This document shows, piece after piece, positions 1 through 6,405 of a stretch of DNA of 9,876 bases (position 1 is its first letter; each line of letters opens with the position of its first letter). The notes under the pieces were generated by a model, which was not told where the DNA came from, ran no database searches, and worked only from the letters and a program-made list of their open reading frames with translations. The position numbers and the translations under genes were made by a program. The stretch is taken from positions 1 through 9,876 of the forward strand of contig JAGCBE010000047.1 of assembly GCA_017652345.1 (NCBI GenBank). Reading direction: 5' to 3'. This stretch comes from Methanobrevibacter sp. Its GTDB lineage: Archaea; Methanobacteriota; Methanobacteria; Methanobacteriales; Methanobacteriaceae.

Positions 1-1196
1 CATGAGCAGCTGCAACTGTTAGTGTATGAACTACAACTACATTAGATGCTTGATGTTGTGCAACTGTTAGCAATAGCTGAACAAGTAGTGCAGCAGTATT
101 TAACTTTGGTATTCCAAAGTGAGATAAATGAGATACTTGAGCAACTTGATGCACTTGACCTGCTTGAAATTGAATAGCTTGTGTAACTTCTACAAAAGCC
201 TGAAAGATAACAACAGTAGATATCACTTGCACAAATGGTTGTAGTTATTGCTTCCAAGTAAGTGATGGAGAAGATGGGCAATGAAGTTGAGATATGCTTA
301 AATGTGTATATGATCCCAATAATATAAATGCTGATGCTTTTAATTATTGCAACTTTACTAATACTCCTACTATTCCTACTGATAACTGCCAATTAGCAAA
401 TAGCTGTGGTTATACTACTTGCACATGAACACTAACTTCTTCAAATATAAGTAATGTTGTTTATGGTAGCTCTTGGAGTGGTGTTGTTACAGATGCACCA
501 TCTAAGAAAGTCATGTATGATAAATTAAAAACTATTGATGCCATAATACCAAGTGCTGCAACTTGTTCAAACCAATTAGCAGATAAAGACTATGTAAATG
601 ATAGTATCAATAGTGTAACTGCATACTATATAACAAAGAATGCTGCATGAGACCAATTTGCTACTTATGCAGAATTAGCAGCTGCTACAACTTTCTATTC
701 ATGATGAACAACAAGAACTCCAACGAGAAATGATTATGCCATAGTATTGGATGATGAAAATCATGACCATGCTACAACAAGGTATATCTATAATACTAAT
801 TGGGAATACCAATATACAGTTAATGAAACTGCATTAACTACAGCTCAGGTTAATGCTTTGAACTCTTGAATAACAAGTGCAAAGGTAACATGCTATGATA
901 GTTGTATGGCACAATGCTGTGATATACCTACAAACAACTGTCAACTAACTAACTGATGTTGATATACTACCTGCACAGGAACATTAAGCTCTTGTGCTGA
1001 TGTTATAACAGCTTTATGATATACTCCTTATAATAACACAAACCCAAGTTGATACACTACTTGCACTTGAACAGTAGTGGCTTCAGATTTGACAGTAGTA
1101 AGTGGAGATACATGATGCACTTATACGATAAAAGTAAGCAATACAGCACCATGAGCATGAACTCCTAATACAACAATAACATTTGTTACAGCTTAA
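1..1196 (+). CDS. Collagen-like phage tail-fibre/receptor-binding protein (C-terminal part, 5' end outside window)
   Basis: This frame is open from the left edge to TAA at 1194-1196 only if TGA is read as glycine, giving about 398 residues without the true start. A short beta-type segment leads into a Gly-X-Y run GDKGDTGATGCTGPAGNG at 120-173, in which all six glycine codons are TGA. Collagen-like runs of this type are typical of phage tail fibres, where they form trimeric stalks. A GYTTCTGT motif occurs three times (408-431, 960-983, 1050-1073). A region containing DYAIVLDDENHDHATTRYIY and NETALTTAQVNALNSG resembles the distal parts of tail proteins of gut-type phages, as I recall those families. 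The tail ends in a TYTIKVSNTAPGAGTPNTTI segment. Cysteine is unusually common, about 23 residues, often where related proteins have small polar residues. A virion adhesin role is inferred from this architecture and from the adjacent glycine-rich tail gene. Confidence 0.85.
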
Positions 1197-1229
1197 ATAA
1201 ATCAGATTTTTATCTTTCTTATATAAACC

Positions 1230-2129
1230 ATGTGAGTAAGTATAGGATCTTCTGATATAACATGTGCTTATTTAGGTAGCTCTCCTTTAAGTGCTATCTA
1301 TGTTTGAGATACAAAAGTTCGACCAACGATAACAGAAGCTATTATAGATTGGATGCTTATTTGATGAGGTTGAAGCTGATGAAGAAGTAGATGCAGACCA
1401 TGAGGATGAGGTGGAGCTTGATGATTTTTATATTGTCAAGGAGATACATTACTTACCTGAAGCTATGCTGTAACAATATGAGCATGAGGTAAAGGATGTG
1501 TTACTCGATGTAGTGGAACTTGTGGAAGCTGATGAAATAGCACCTTTAATAGCATAGTGGCATACTGAGGATGATGAGGGGGATGAATGATGTGAGTTAA
1601 TACAACTTGTAACTGAGCTCCTTGAGGTTCGTGAGGTGGTAGTGGTTGTGGTGGAACTGTTGCTTGTGGTTGTGATTGACAAGGAAATAGAGGGTGAAAT
1701 GGAAATACAAGAGCAGCAGGATGATGATGAGGAATAGGTTGATGTTGAGGAACTCCAGCAAGTTCTACAGGTTATCGTGGATGATGTGGATGAGATGGGT
1801 GCTGTTTAGATATTTCAGGAACATCAGTATGGTATGCCTCAGGATGATGAGGAGGGGGATGCTGTGGTGGTTTGTCTTGTGGTTGATGAGAAGGAGGGTG
1901 ATATAGAACAGAATGATGTTCTGCTACTTGTTATGGAAGCTGAGGTGGATGAGGATGATGCACAGGATGCTGTAGCTGTTGTATGAAATGAGGAGATTGA
2001 TGCCAATGAGTATTTATAGCAAGATACCCTGCATCGTGCTGATATAACATTACCTGAGGAACTAAATACGAATGCAACTGATACTGCATACATTGCTTTA
2101 CTTCTAACTGAACTCTAACTATAAATTAA
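1230..2129 (+). CDS. Glycine-rich phage tail protein, cysteine-rich
   Basis: A complete frame of 299 residues in code 25, running from ATG (second codon TGA, giving MGVSIGSSDI) to TAA at 2127. Residues about 14-45 (YLGSSPLSAIYVGDTKVRP) match the N-terminal head seen in many glycine-rich phage tail proteins. Residues about 45-260 are blocks of poly-glycine encoded largely by runs of TGA mixed with GGA, GGT and GGG. The C-terminus has VFIARYPA and then CIHCFTSNGTLTIN, the usual end of this family. About 29 residues, nearly 10%, are cysteine, which is extraordinary for a phage fibre; in the C-terminal motif they sit where relatives usually have Thr or Ser. It lies 33 bp after the fibre gene, and the two probably share a transcript and build the distal tail. 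No clear Shine-Dalgarno sequence is visible; an AATCAGATTT box lies upstream instead. Confidence 0.85.
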
Positions 2130-2154
2130 GATTTATATTCTAACTTAATATATC

Positions 2155-2214
2155 ATGCCTTGTGGATGAAAATCAAAATGAAAGATCAAGATAGGAGGTT
2201 GAAAAAAGAAATAA
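2155..2214 (+). CDS. Possible 19-residue basic Gly/Lys peptide
   Basis: A short code-25 frame from ATG at 2155 to TAA at 2212 reads MPCGGKSKGKIKIGGGKKK. It lies 25 bp after the glycine-rich tail gene and 30 bp before the terminator at 2245. The leader before it (GATTTATATTCTAACTTAATATATC) resembles the AT-rich leaders of other genes here, and short Lys/Gly peptides often follow tail genes in phages. The frame is too short to exclude chance, and the AGGAGG at about 2193 is explained by its Gly codons. Confidence 0.35.
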
Positions 2215-2244
2215 GATTCTTATCTTAAATCTACTTCGTATCAT

Positions 2245-2274
2245 AAAAAGGAGTCTCAAATCTGACTCCTTTTT
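2245..2274. terminator. Bidirectional intrinsic terminator between convergent operons
   Basis: AAAAAGGAGTC (2245-2255) pairs perfectly with GACTCCTTTTT (2264-2274) around an 8-nt loop, giving an 11-bp stem with a T tract on each strand. It sits exactly where the plus-strand tail genes meet the minus-strand operon, so it can end transcription from both sides. Confidence 0.9.
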
Positions 2275-2312
2275 GTTTAGAAAACTCAGTTCCTTTCGTT
2301 GTATAATTTATT

Positions 2313-2510
2313 CTAAGCCTCATTGTAACTCTCCTGCTTACTCTTTCTCAACTCTCTCACTCTTTCTCTGATTTCTTCTCTGTGTTCTTCTCTAAATTTC
2401 TTCTGCTTCTCTCTTGCTACTATATTACTACAATGGGTGCAATATTTTCTCGGTCAGCTCTTTTGTGGAATCTCTTTACCACATATCTCACATTTAATAT
2501 AAGTTACCAT
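2313..2510 (-). CDS. Small zinc-ribbon protein (65 aa)
   Basis: Code 25 gives MVTYIKCEICGKEIPQ then KSGPRKYCTHCSNIV, ending in a highly charged Arg/Glu/Lys helix and TAG. Cys7, Cys10, Cys24 and Cys27 form two CxxC pairs, the signature of a zinc ribbon, followed by a basic helix of about 35 residues. The glycine at position 19 is TGA. Such proteins may bind nucleic acid or act as adaptors; the exact role is unknown. It is the last gene of the minus-strand operon, just before the terminator. AGGAG abuts the ATG with no spacer, so the ribosome-binding signal is ambiguous. The start falls 4 bp after the upstream gene's stop. Confidence 0.8.
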
Positions 2511-2513
2511 CTC

Positions 2514-2744
2514 CTATAAAAAATAAGCTAAAATTCAGATTACTAATGCTTCTAAAATCACAAATACAAAGCTGACTCTGAACTTAAGTTTGTATAAATC
2601 AGCTTGTTTTTCTCGATACTGTGCAAGCTCTTTATAAACTTGGATGCTGCTTCATTCATTGAAATTTTTCATTCAGTATAAAGCTGCAGATGTGTAAGAG
2701 ACACCCTGTTGTGCTTCTCTCTTCTCAAATACTTTCTTAGCCAT
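2514..2744 (-). CDS. Small C-terminally anchored membrane protein (76 aa)
   Basis: The frame MAKKVFEKREAQQGVSYTSA continues through ALYGMKNFNEGSSIQVY and a charged helix to one hydrophobic segment at residues about 58-76 (VSFVFVILEALVIGILAYFL), then TAG. Three glycines are TGA. It looks like a tail-anchored protein with its soluble domain in the cytoplasm. The ATG overlaps the upstream zinc-ribbon gene by 8 nt, which implies translational coupling. No family is recognised; a membrane or lysis accessory role would be a guess. Confidence 0.78.
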
Positions 2745-2925
2745 GTTTTATTAAATTAGAATATAAAATTGCTATGCTTTTTCTCTTCTTATTCCACCAT
2801 CTGAAATAATAGTCAAATGGTCTACTTATCTCTCCTCTAAGTTCTTCATCTACTCTTGATCTACACTTCTTACATCGTAGTCATTCCTCTATATGTAGTC
2901 AGCATCTTCTACATTGGTCTTTCAT
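2737..2925 (-). CDS. Small zinc-ribbon protein (62 aa) overlapping its upstream neighbour
   Basis: Code 25 gives MKDQCRRCGLHIEEGLRCKK followed by Cys and a basic, aromatic tail ending in NLIKHG and TAA. Cys5, Cys8, Cys18 and Cys21 form a compact CxxC-x9-CxxC zinc site. Both glycines between the Cys pairs are TGA, so the gene is invisible under the standard code. It starts 37 nt inside the end of the upstream 76-aa gene, in another frame, and its stop overlaps the next start by 8 nt. The FDYYFRWWNKKRKS stretch suggests nucleic-acid or membrane-surface contact. Function unknown. Confidence 0.72.
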
Positions 2926-3119
2926 TGGTATTTGGTATAATCAGTAAAAGCTACACAATAATAAGCTCATGGATATCATGGCACTTTGTAAGGAGATTTT
3001 CTCCATGCTGCCATGTCATCTATCTTTTTAACCTCTTTTTCATATTCTGCTTTAATTTCCTTATGAGATAGCTTAGGATTTAGCCATCGTGGAAAGTCAT
3101 CAAATTTTAATTTACTCAT
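2889..3119 (-). CDS. Conserved-looking hypothetical phage protein (76 aa)
   Basis: The frame MSKLKFDDFPRWLNPKLSHK continues through a charged helix and YKVPGYPGAYYCVAFTDYTK to TAG. The glycines of the GYPG turn and the later YQGK are TGA. The ATG overlaps the stop of the upstream gene as ATGAGTAA, the usual junction in this operon. The composition (aromatic and charged, with no membrane segment) suggests a small soluble protein. I do not recognise a family. Confidence 0.75.
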
Positions 3120-3507
3120 TATATAATTCTTTTACTTTTTCTAAAAGATTTTTATATTCTTCATCTTCTTCAACTTTTACATAGGTATCTCTGTAAGTGT
3201 TATCAAAATCTTCATTATGAGCTGATAGAAATAATCATTTTTCTTTTAATTCATCTTCTCGTTCCTTTCATCAACAAGACATATAATTACTCCATTCATT
3301 ATTAACATCTCATCAACATCTCGTGTGAATATTGATTACTTTCTTTCAAGAATATTTATTAAATTCTTTAATATCACTTCATCATTCTAGTTTTCATTCT
3401 AACTCCATAAATCTAATAGCACGAATTCTTGGAACTTCTCCGTAATGTTTTTTGATATAATCTCACATTCACTCAATTCTCATAATAAGGTTTCATCGTA
3501 AGTCCAT
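3112..3507 (-). CDS. Hypothetical protein with HTRCGG and SCGG motifs (131 aa)
   Basis: TGA read as Gly at more than ten positions gives a continuous frame. Residues about 57-80 read VINIHTRCGGDVNNEWSNYM then SCGG, with His61, Cys64 and Cys78 as possible metal ligands. After that come LFLSAHNEDFDNTYRDTYVK and an acidic helix. The HTRCGG and FDNTYRDTYVKV blocks resemble small uncharacterised phage proteins, but I cannot name the family. The ATG at 3507 has no Shine-Dalgarno sequence; ATG at 3483 (MRIEGMGDYI) is a plausible alternative. It overlaps the downstream gene by 8 nt. About 63 bp of AT-rich sequence separates it from the upstream 27-aa gene. Confidence 0.72.
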
Positions 3508-3570
3508 TTTGCTTGTTATTTAAGAAATAAAATTTGTTATATTCATAAGGTAAATAATATAAAAGTCTGA

Positions 3571-3654
3571 TTAGTCCATAAACAGACATAAAATAATAAG
3601 ACTGATTAAAACTCAAATCTCTAAGAATAATAATTCAAGTTGTCGCTTACTCAT
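3571..3654 (-). CDS. 27-residue single-span membrane peptide
   Basis: MSKRQLELLFLEIGVLISLI followed by ILCLFMD and TAA: a short charged N-terminus and one hydrophobic helix, with TGA coding Gly14. The start overlaps the stop of the 132-aa gene by 8 nt as ATGAGTAA, the same junction used elsewhere in the operon, which favours a real gene despite its length. A small membrane effector such as a holin-like peptide is possible but unproven. Confidence 0.55.
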
Positions 3655-4045
3655 TTACCTTAATATTAGTAAGTAAAAAGTCTTCAAGCTCACTCTCATC
3701 TTTCAAGGAAGCATCTATCAAGAAATATTGGCATTCATCACAATAATAAACTAAACCATTCCCCTCATCATTTTCTCGTTTATATCATCGATTTTTAGGG
3801 AATAATTTATTCTCACACACAAATTGCCATAGTCAACTATCAATGCTAACAAGCTCTCTTAATGTTCTGCTTTCTTCATTCATAAATCAACCATCTAAAT
3901 GTATCCATTTATAATTCAATCATTTACATTTATTGTAGCAATCTATATGGAGAGTTTTGTCTCTATTAAAAGGTTTCCATCACATTCTTAATAAATCGTT
4001 CAATAATTTAGACAATAGCTGTTCTAAGTCATCTTTCTTTTCCAT
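3647..4045 (-). CDS. Conserved-looking phage protein with LWQFVCEN motif (132 aa)
   Basis: A complete frame MEKKDDLEQLLSKLLNDLLR to VNE and TAA. Residues about 60-80 read RTLRELVSIDSGLWQFVCEN; residues about 100-125 read YYCDECQYFLIDASL and then an acidic ELEDFLL block. From memory, this pairing of LRELVS...LWQFVCE with a late DYQY/SSL...EEFLL block recurs in small uncharacterised phage proteins. Cys102 and Cys105 form one CxxC, and Cys36/Cys40 could complete a metal site. Glycines including GLWQF and RGYKR are TGA. It follows the 83-aa gene after a 27-nt gap that carries the repeated TCAGATTTAT box. Function unknown. Confidence 0.78.
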
Positions 4046-4062
4046 AGGTATAAAGTATTAAT

Positions 4063-4075
4063 ATAAATCTGATTA
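4063..4075 (-). repeat. Intergenic box TAATCAGATTTAT, copy 1
   Basis: In the sense direction the box begins with the TAA stop of the 83-aa gene and precedes ATG 4045 by 17 nt. The 13-nt core is identical to the copies at 4650-4662 and 5047-5059. There is no Shine-Dalgarno sequence between the box and the start. Likely a translation or expression signal; the role is inferred. Confidence 0.6.
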
Positions 4076-4324
4076 GTCTTCATCAAAATAATCATAATAA
4101 TAATCTCATTCTTCCCAATGTTTTAACTCCTCTTTCAATTCTTCTATCTTTTTCATCTGATTTGTTATTATATCGTGTTTTTCAATTAGTTCTTTTTGAT
4201 GGTTGGTGGCTTGTGTCTTCCAAAAATCTACTTCATCTGTAAGTCTTAGATTTTCTTTTTCTAAATCTCTTATTTTATCGTTCTTTTCATCAATAAGCCA
4301 ATTAAAATAATCTCTATCTGTCAT
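4073..4324 (-). CDS. Coiled-coil protein with acidic/tyrosine tail (83 aa)
   Basis: MTDRDYFNWLIDEKNDKIRD opens a nearly continuous helix of charged and leucine-rich heptads (EKENLRLTDEVDFW, KKIEELKEELKHWEE). Under the standard code it would stop after HWEE at TGA (4106-4108). With TGA as Gly it runs on through GDYYYDYFDED to TAA. The acidic, Tyr-rich tail is odd and might be a protein-interaction peptide. The start resembles that of the coiled-coil gene ending at 4660 (MTVREWLENQ), so the two may be paralogues. It probably oligomerises; no enzyme motif is seen. Confidence 0.75.
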
Positions 4325-4332
4325 TCAGATTT

Positions 4333-4632
4333 TTATTTAAGATATAAAATAAGATCTTCAATAGGGTGCTTACTTATAGCTAAACACATCAATACTCTAT
4401 TCTCTCATTCAACATCAATTCATATAGTTCATCTGCTTCTTTCTTCAAATTTAGGCATCCATCTATAGTCTATCTTATCATTCTCTACTAACCATTTAAT
4501 AAATCAGTAGCTCTTTGATATTATTTGTGGAGCATAAAGACCACCATCAACATAATAATCAGCATCTCCTAATATATATGGAGATTGATTGCTCATATTA
4601 TACTCCCTCAATAATTCCATAAGTTTTTCCAT
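4333..4632 (-). CDS. Hypothetical phage protein (99 aa)
   Basis: The frame MEKLMELLREYNMSNQSPYI to LILYLK and TAA is continuous only with TGA as Gly (SYGFIKWLV, RGTIGI, EGEN). It is a soluble mixed alpha/beta protein with a central SKSYGFIKWLVENDKIDYRW block that resembles small phage proteins of unknown role. It is preceded by a full copy of the repeated intergenic box and is followed 8 nt later by the 83-aa coiled-coil gene. No catalytic motif is visible. Confidence 0.75.
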
Positions 4633-4635
4633 TTG

Positions 4636-4662
4636 TCTAAACATATAAAATAAATCTGATTA
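4636..4662 (-). repeat. Intergenic box, copy 2 (27 nt, near-identical to copy 3)
   Basis: In the sense direction this starts with the TAA stop of the coiled-coil gene, then TCAGATTTATTTTATATG, ending a few nt before ATG 4632. It matches 5033-5059 at 26 of 27 positions, although the flanking genes are unrelated, so the box itself appears conserved or recently copied. Confidence 0.7.
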
Positions 4663-4845
4663 ACCATTTCTCGCATCTACTATATTTCCCTCTCTCCAAT
4701 CTTTTTCTCGTTTCTCTAACTTCTCTTTCAGCATTTTATTTTCTTCTTCTAACTTATCTATTTGATATTGCTTTTGATCTATAATATCTAAAGCTAATTT
4801 TTCATTAGCTTTTTTTTGGTTTTCCAACCATTCTCTAACTGTCAT
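4660..4845 (-). CDS. Small coiled-coil protein (61 aa)
   Basis: MTVREWLENQKKANEKLALD followed by IIDQKQYQIDKLEEENKMLK and a charged end to TAA. Nearly the whole chain is one long amphipathic helix with regular Leu/Ile positions, so a dimeric or trimeric coiled coil is likely. An earlier in-frame ATG at 4860 would add MIKGD. I prefer 4845 because AAAAGGAG lies just before it, although only 2 nt away, and because the new start then resembles MTDRDYFNWL of the 83-aa protein. It contains no internal TGA, unlike most neighbours. Role unknown; a scaffold or adaptor is plausible. Confidence 0.72.
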   Translation of the reverse strand: MTVREWLENQKKANEKLALDIIDQKQYQIDKLEEENKMLKEKLEKREKDWREGNIVDARNG

Positions 4846-4888
4846 ATCTCCTTTTATCATGAGTGATTATTGTAAATGAATAAAATTA

Positions 4889-5029
4889 CTATATTCTCTT
4901 TATGCTCATAATATTTATGAGATAAAGATCTGCTTCATTGATTTTGTTAAATAATGTAAGCATATCATCGGCTGTGGTTGTGTATACCTCAACCCCATTT
5001 AGTCATTTGTAGGTTATTTCCCATTCCAT
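4889..5029 (-). CDS. Hypothetical small protein (46 aa)
   Basis: MEWEITYKGLNGVEVYTTTA followed by DDMLTLFNKINEADLYLINI and MSIKRI to TAG. A short beta-hairpin-like start is followed by a helix. One glycine (YKGL) is TGA. It is preceded by copy 3 of the intergenic box and sits between two coiled-coil genes in the same direction. No family is recognised; it is credible mainly from operon context and box placement. Confidence 0.65.
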
Positions 5030-5032
5030 CTC

Positions 5033-5059
5033 TCTAAATATATAAAATAAATCTGATTA
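5033..5059 (-). repeat. Intergenic box, copy 3 (27 nt)
   Basis: In the sense direction TAATCAGATTTATTTTATAT followed by ATTTAGA, beginning with the TAA stop of the 72-aa gene and ending 3 nt before ATG 5029. It differs from copy 2 at one position. Confidence 0.7.
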
Positions 5060-5275
5060 GAAAGGACATTTAGATTCCTCCTCTTTCTCTTTAGGCTCTC
5101 GATGATTCTCATAATAAAAGCAATCTGCATGGAGCTTATTAACTAACTTAGTTAGTCTCTTAACCTCTTTCTTTAACTTCTCATTCTCCTCTTGTAGATC
5201 AGCATTCCTTTCTATTGCTCGTTTTCATGTAAGCTCTCGGTCTATTACATATTCATCTCACTTCTTTCTTAACAT
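5057..5275 (-). CDS. Coiled-coil protein with C-terminal His/Cys residues (72 aa)
   Basis: MLRKKGDEYVIDRELTGKRA followed by a clear leucine-heptad helix (LQEENEKLKKEVKRLTKLVN) at residues about 27-48, then KLHADCFYYENHREP and a charged tail ending CPF and TAA. Two glycines near the start are TGA. The N-terminal part (YVIDRELTGKRAIER) may be a small DNA- or protein-binding head, with the coiled coil for dimerisation. It is the third coiled-coil protein in the cluster. No function can be named. Confidence 0.72.
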
Positions 5276-5321
5276 GGTTATGTATATTACATAATAAATA
5301 TTCAGAAGTCTGTGCCACCCA

Positions 5322-5411
5322 TTAACTAACAGGAATTGAACACATATAAGTAAACCATAAACATTCTGCTAAGAATGATATAGTTGCTATTATTACTAAT
5401 CGTTTAATCAT
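5322..5411 (-). CDS. 29-residue membrane peptide coupled to the endolysin gene
   Basis: MIKRLVIIATISFLAECLWF then TYMCSIPVS and TAA: a basic N-terminus and one hydrophobic helix. Its ATG overlaps the endolysin stop as ATGATTAA, so it is translationally coupled to the lysis enzyme. Small membrane proteins beside endolysins are commonly holins or spanin parts. At 29 residues this is shorter than known holins, so the role is inference from position. Confidence 0.55.
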   Translation of the reverse strand: MIKRLVIIATISFLAECLWFTYMCSIPVS

Positions 5412-5934
5412 TTATTTGGAATCTATCTAAAACATAATTTGAGCATCTTTGTCATTTAATCTTTCTGCTCGGTCAGTAGAACTTTGTCCCTGTAGATCGT
5501 TTCTCATAACAATACTCTACTTGAACTTGCCAAACCTCTCTATATCACTTAGGAAGTCTGTGGTAGTTTGTGTTCATTTGACATAGTCAGAAAGCATGAC
5601 CACCATCTCAAACTGCCTTTAAATTCCAATTTCAGTTCTCACATTCTAACATAGTAACGAAGTCTATTCCTCAAAGCTTATAAGCATACTGAACATATTT
5701 TTGCCTTATATCATCTATTCAGAATCATTTATGAACTATAGGAACATCCTTATTCTCCAATACCTCTGCAGTTCAAGCTGTTTCTGTTTCTGATTCGGCT
5801 TTCATTTCTACTTTAGGCAACTCTGCAGGAGTTGGTTTTTTTTCTGAGCTTAACTGCTCTACTTTAAACCCATATAAGATTTTGCTTTTAAGGCATCAGC
5901 TTTTTCTCTTAATGCCATAATTTGTTCATCCCAT
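5404..5934 (-). CDS. Lysozyme/SLT-like endolysin (lytic transglycosylase fold); start uncertain
   Basis: From ATG 5934 this frame gives 176 residues to TAA. The catalytic domain spans residues about 80-130: YAYKLGGIDFVTMLECENG, then NWNLKAVGDGGHAFGLCQMN. This fits the SLT/goose-lysozyme pattern of an acidic residue (Glu97 or Glu99, the latter in ENGNW) followed by an AVG...GxxFGLCQxN block that lines the peptidoglycan cleft. Its key glycines are TGA. Residues 1-60 are a low-complexity linker rich in Glu, Lys, Pro and Thr with no signal peptide. The start is doubtful: 5934 has no ribosome-binding site and overlaps the upstream gene by 76 nt; 5805 (MKAESETETA) is the next ATG; or the domain may be made by -1 frameshifting from the upstream membrane-protein gene. 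It should cleave host peptidoglycan at lysis. Confidence 0.82.
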
Positions 5935-6215
5935 TCTACACATGGTTTAGTAAATCATTGAATCGCAGCTTTACTTTCTTCATAGTTTAGATTATCAAAG
6001 CATACTTCTTTCTGCTTTCTTAACTCATTTATCTGATATTCATAATCAGCTATCTGCCTGCTATCTGTATCATCATTGTTAGCCATAACCTTAGTTGCTA
6101 TAACCAATGATATAAATGCTATAAGCAGTAAGGCTATAACGATAATTGAAATCAGCTTTCTTTTTTTATTTTCCCTATTTTTAGGTAATGTTTCTAAGAT
6201 GTTTGTGTTTGTCAT
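5859..6215 (-). CDS. Membrane-anchored coiled-coil protein (118 aa), possible N-terminal half of a frameshift fusion
   Basis: MTNTNILETLPKNRENKKRK leads into a single membrane helix at residues about 21-41 (LISIIVIALLLIAFISLVIA), then an outward segment with a coiled coil (DYEYQINELRKQKEV, WDEQIMALREKADALKAK), ending SYMGLK at TAG 5859-5861. The positive N-terminus and acidic post-helix segment predict N-in, C-out. TGA codes the Gly in QGFTK. GTG 6287 would extend it, but ATG 6215 lies in the gap after the 50-aa gene and is preferred. Immediately before the stop is GGGTTTAAAG (5871-5862), a double slippery sequence whose -1 frame is the endolysin. The topology resembles Rz-type spanins or a signal-anchor; which one is open. 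Confidence 0.78.
5862..5871 (-). promoter_or_regulatory. Candidate -1 frameshift site GGGTTTAAAG
   Basis: In the membrane-protein frame the codons are ATG GGT TTA AAG TAG. Both G_GGT_TTA and T_TTA_AAG fit the X_XXY_YYZ heptamer rule. A -1 shift reads GGG TTT AAA GTA GAG CAG, which is exactly the endolysin frame and bypasses the TAG. A small GAGC/GCTC hairpin and then an A8 run follow. Function is inferred. Confidence 0.45.
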
Positions 6216-6252
6216 GTAATAAATTAAATGATAAAAGTTTTTTAGTTTTTGT

Positions 6253-6405
6253 TTATAATGCTCTCCATCTCTTAATTCATTCTTCACTTTGATCCATCCA
6301 TGATGGTGGTAGTGTCATACTTCTCAGCTTAGCACAGAGTTGATTAACTCTCATCTGAGCTAACTCACCTTCTGTGAGCTGAGAATTAGAAGGGAAGCTC
6401 ATCAT
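6253..6405 (-). CDS. Hypothetical small helical protein (50 aa)
   Basis: MMSFPSNSQLTEGELAQMRV followed by NQLCAKLRSMTLPPSWMDQS and EEGIKRWRAL to TAA. With the standard code it ends at TGA after SEE; as Gly it adds GIKRWRAL. The start overlaps the last 20 nt of the SSB-like gene in another frame. Frame extensions upstream of 6405 would lie wholly inside that gene and are ignored. It is predicted soluble and helical. The ELAQMRVNQLCAKLRSMTLP block may be a helix-turn-helix-sized fold, but no motif is certain. Confidence 0.6.

Noticed and set aside
42..392. Ser/Ile/Thr-rich minus-strand open frame
   Set aside because: It is the antisense shadow of the collagen-like fibre gene. The low-complexity composition mirrors Gly/Thr/Asn codons of the other strand, as do the Ser/Thr-rich frames at 1449-1682 and 1839-2093.
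1694..1906. Plus-strand frame rich in Met, Arg and Trp
   Set aside because: It is an out-of-frame reading of the poly-glycine TGA/GGA repeats; the code-25 frame there is intact and recognisable.
2856..3071. Plus-strand hydrophobic frame of 71 residues
   Set aside because: Antisense to two overlapping code-25 genes with zinc-ribbon and conserved-looking sequence; no expression signals on the plus strand.
5287..5323. 11-codon frame MGGTDFGIFIM coupled by TAATG
   Set aside because: Too short to separate from chance, although its start resembles that of the upstream lysin frame (MGGTNYG).
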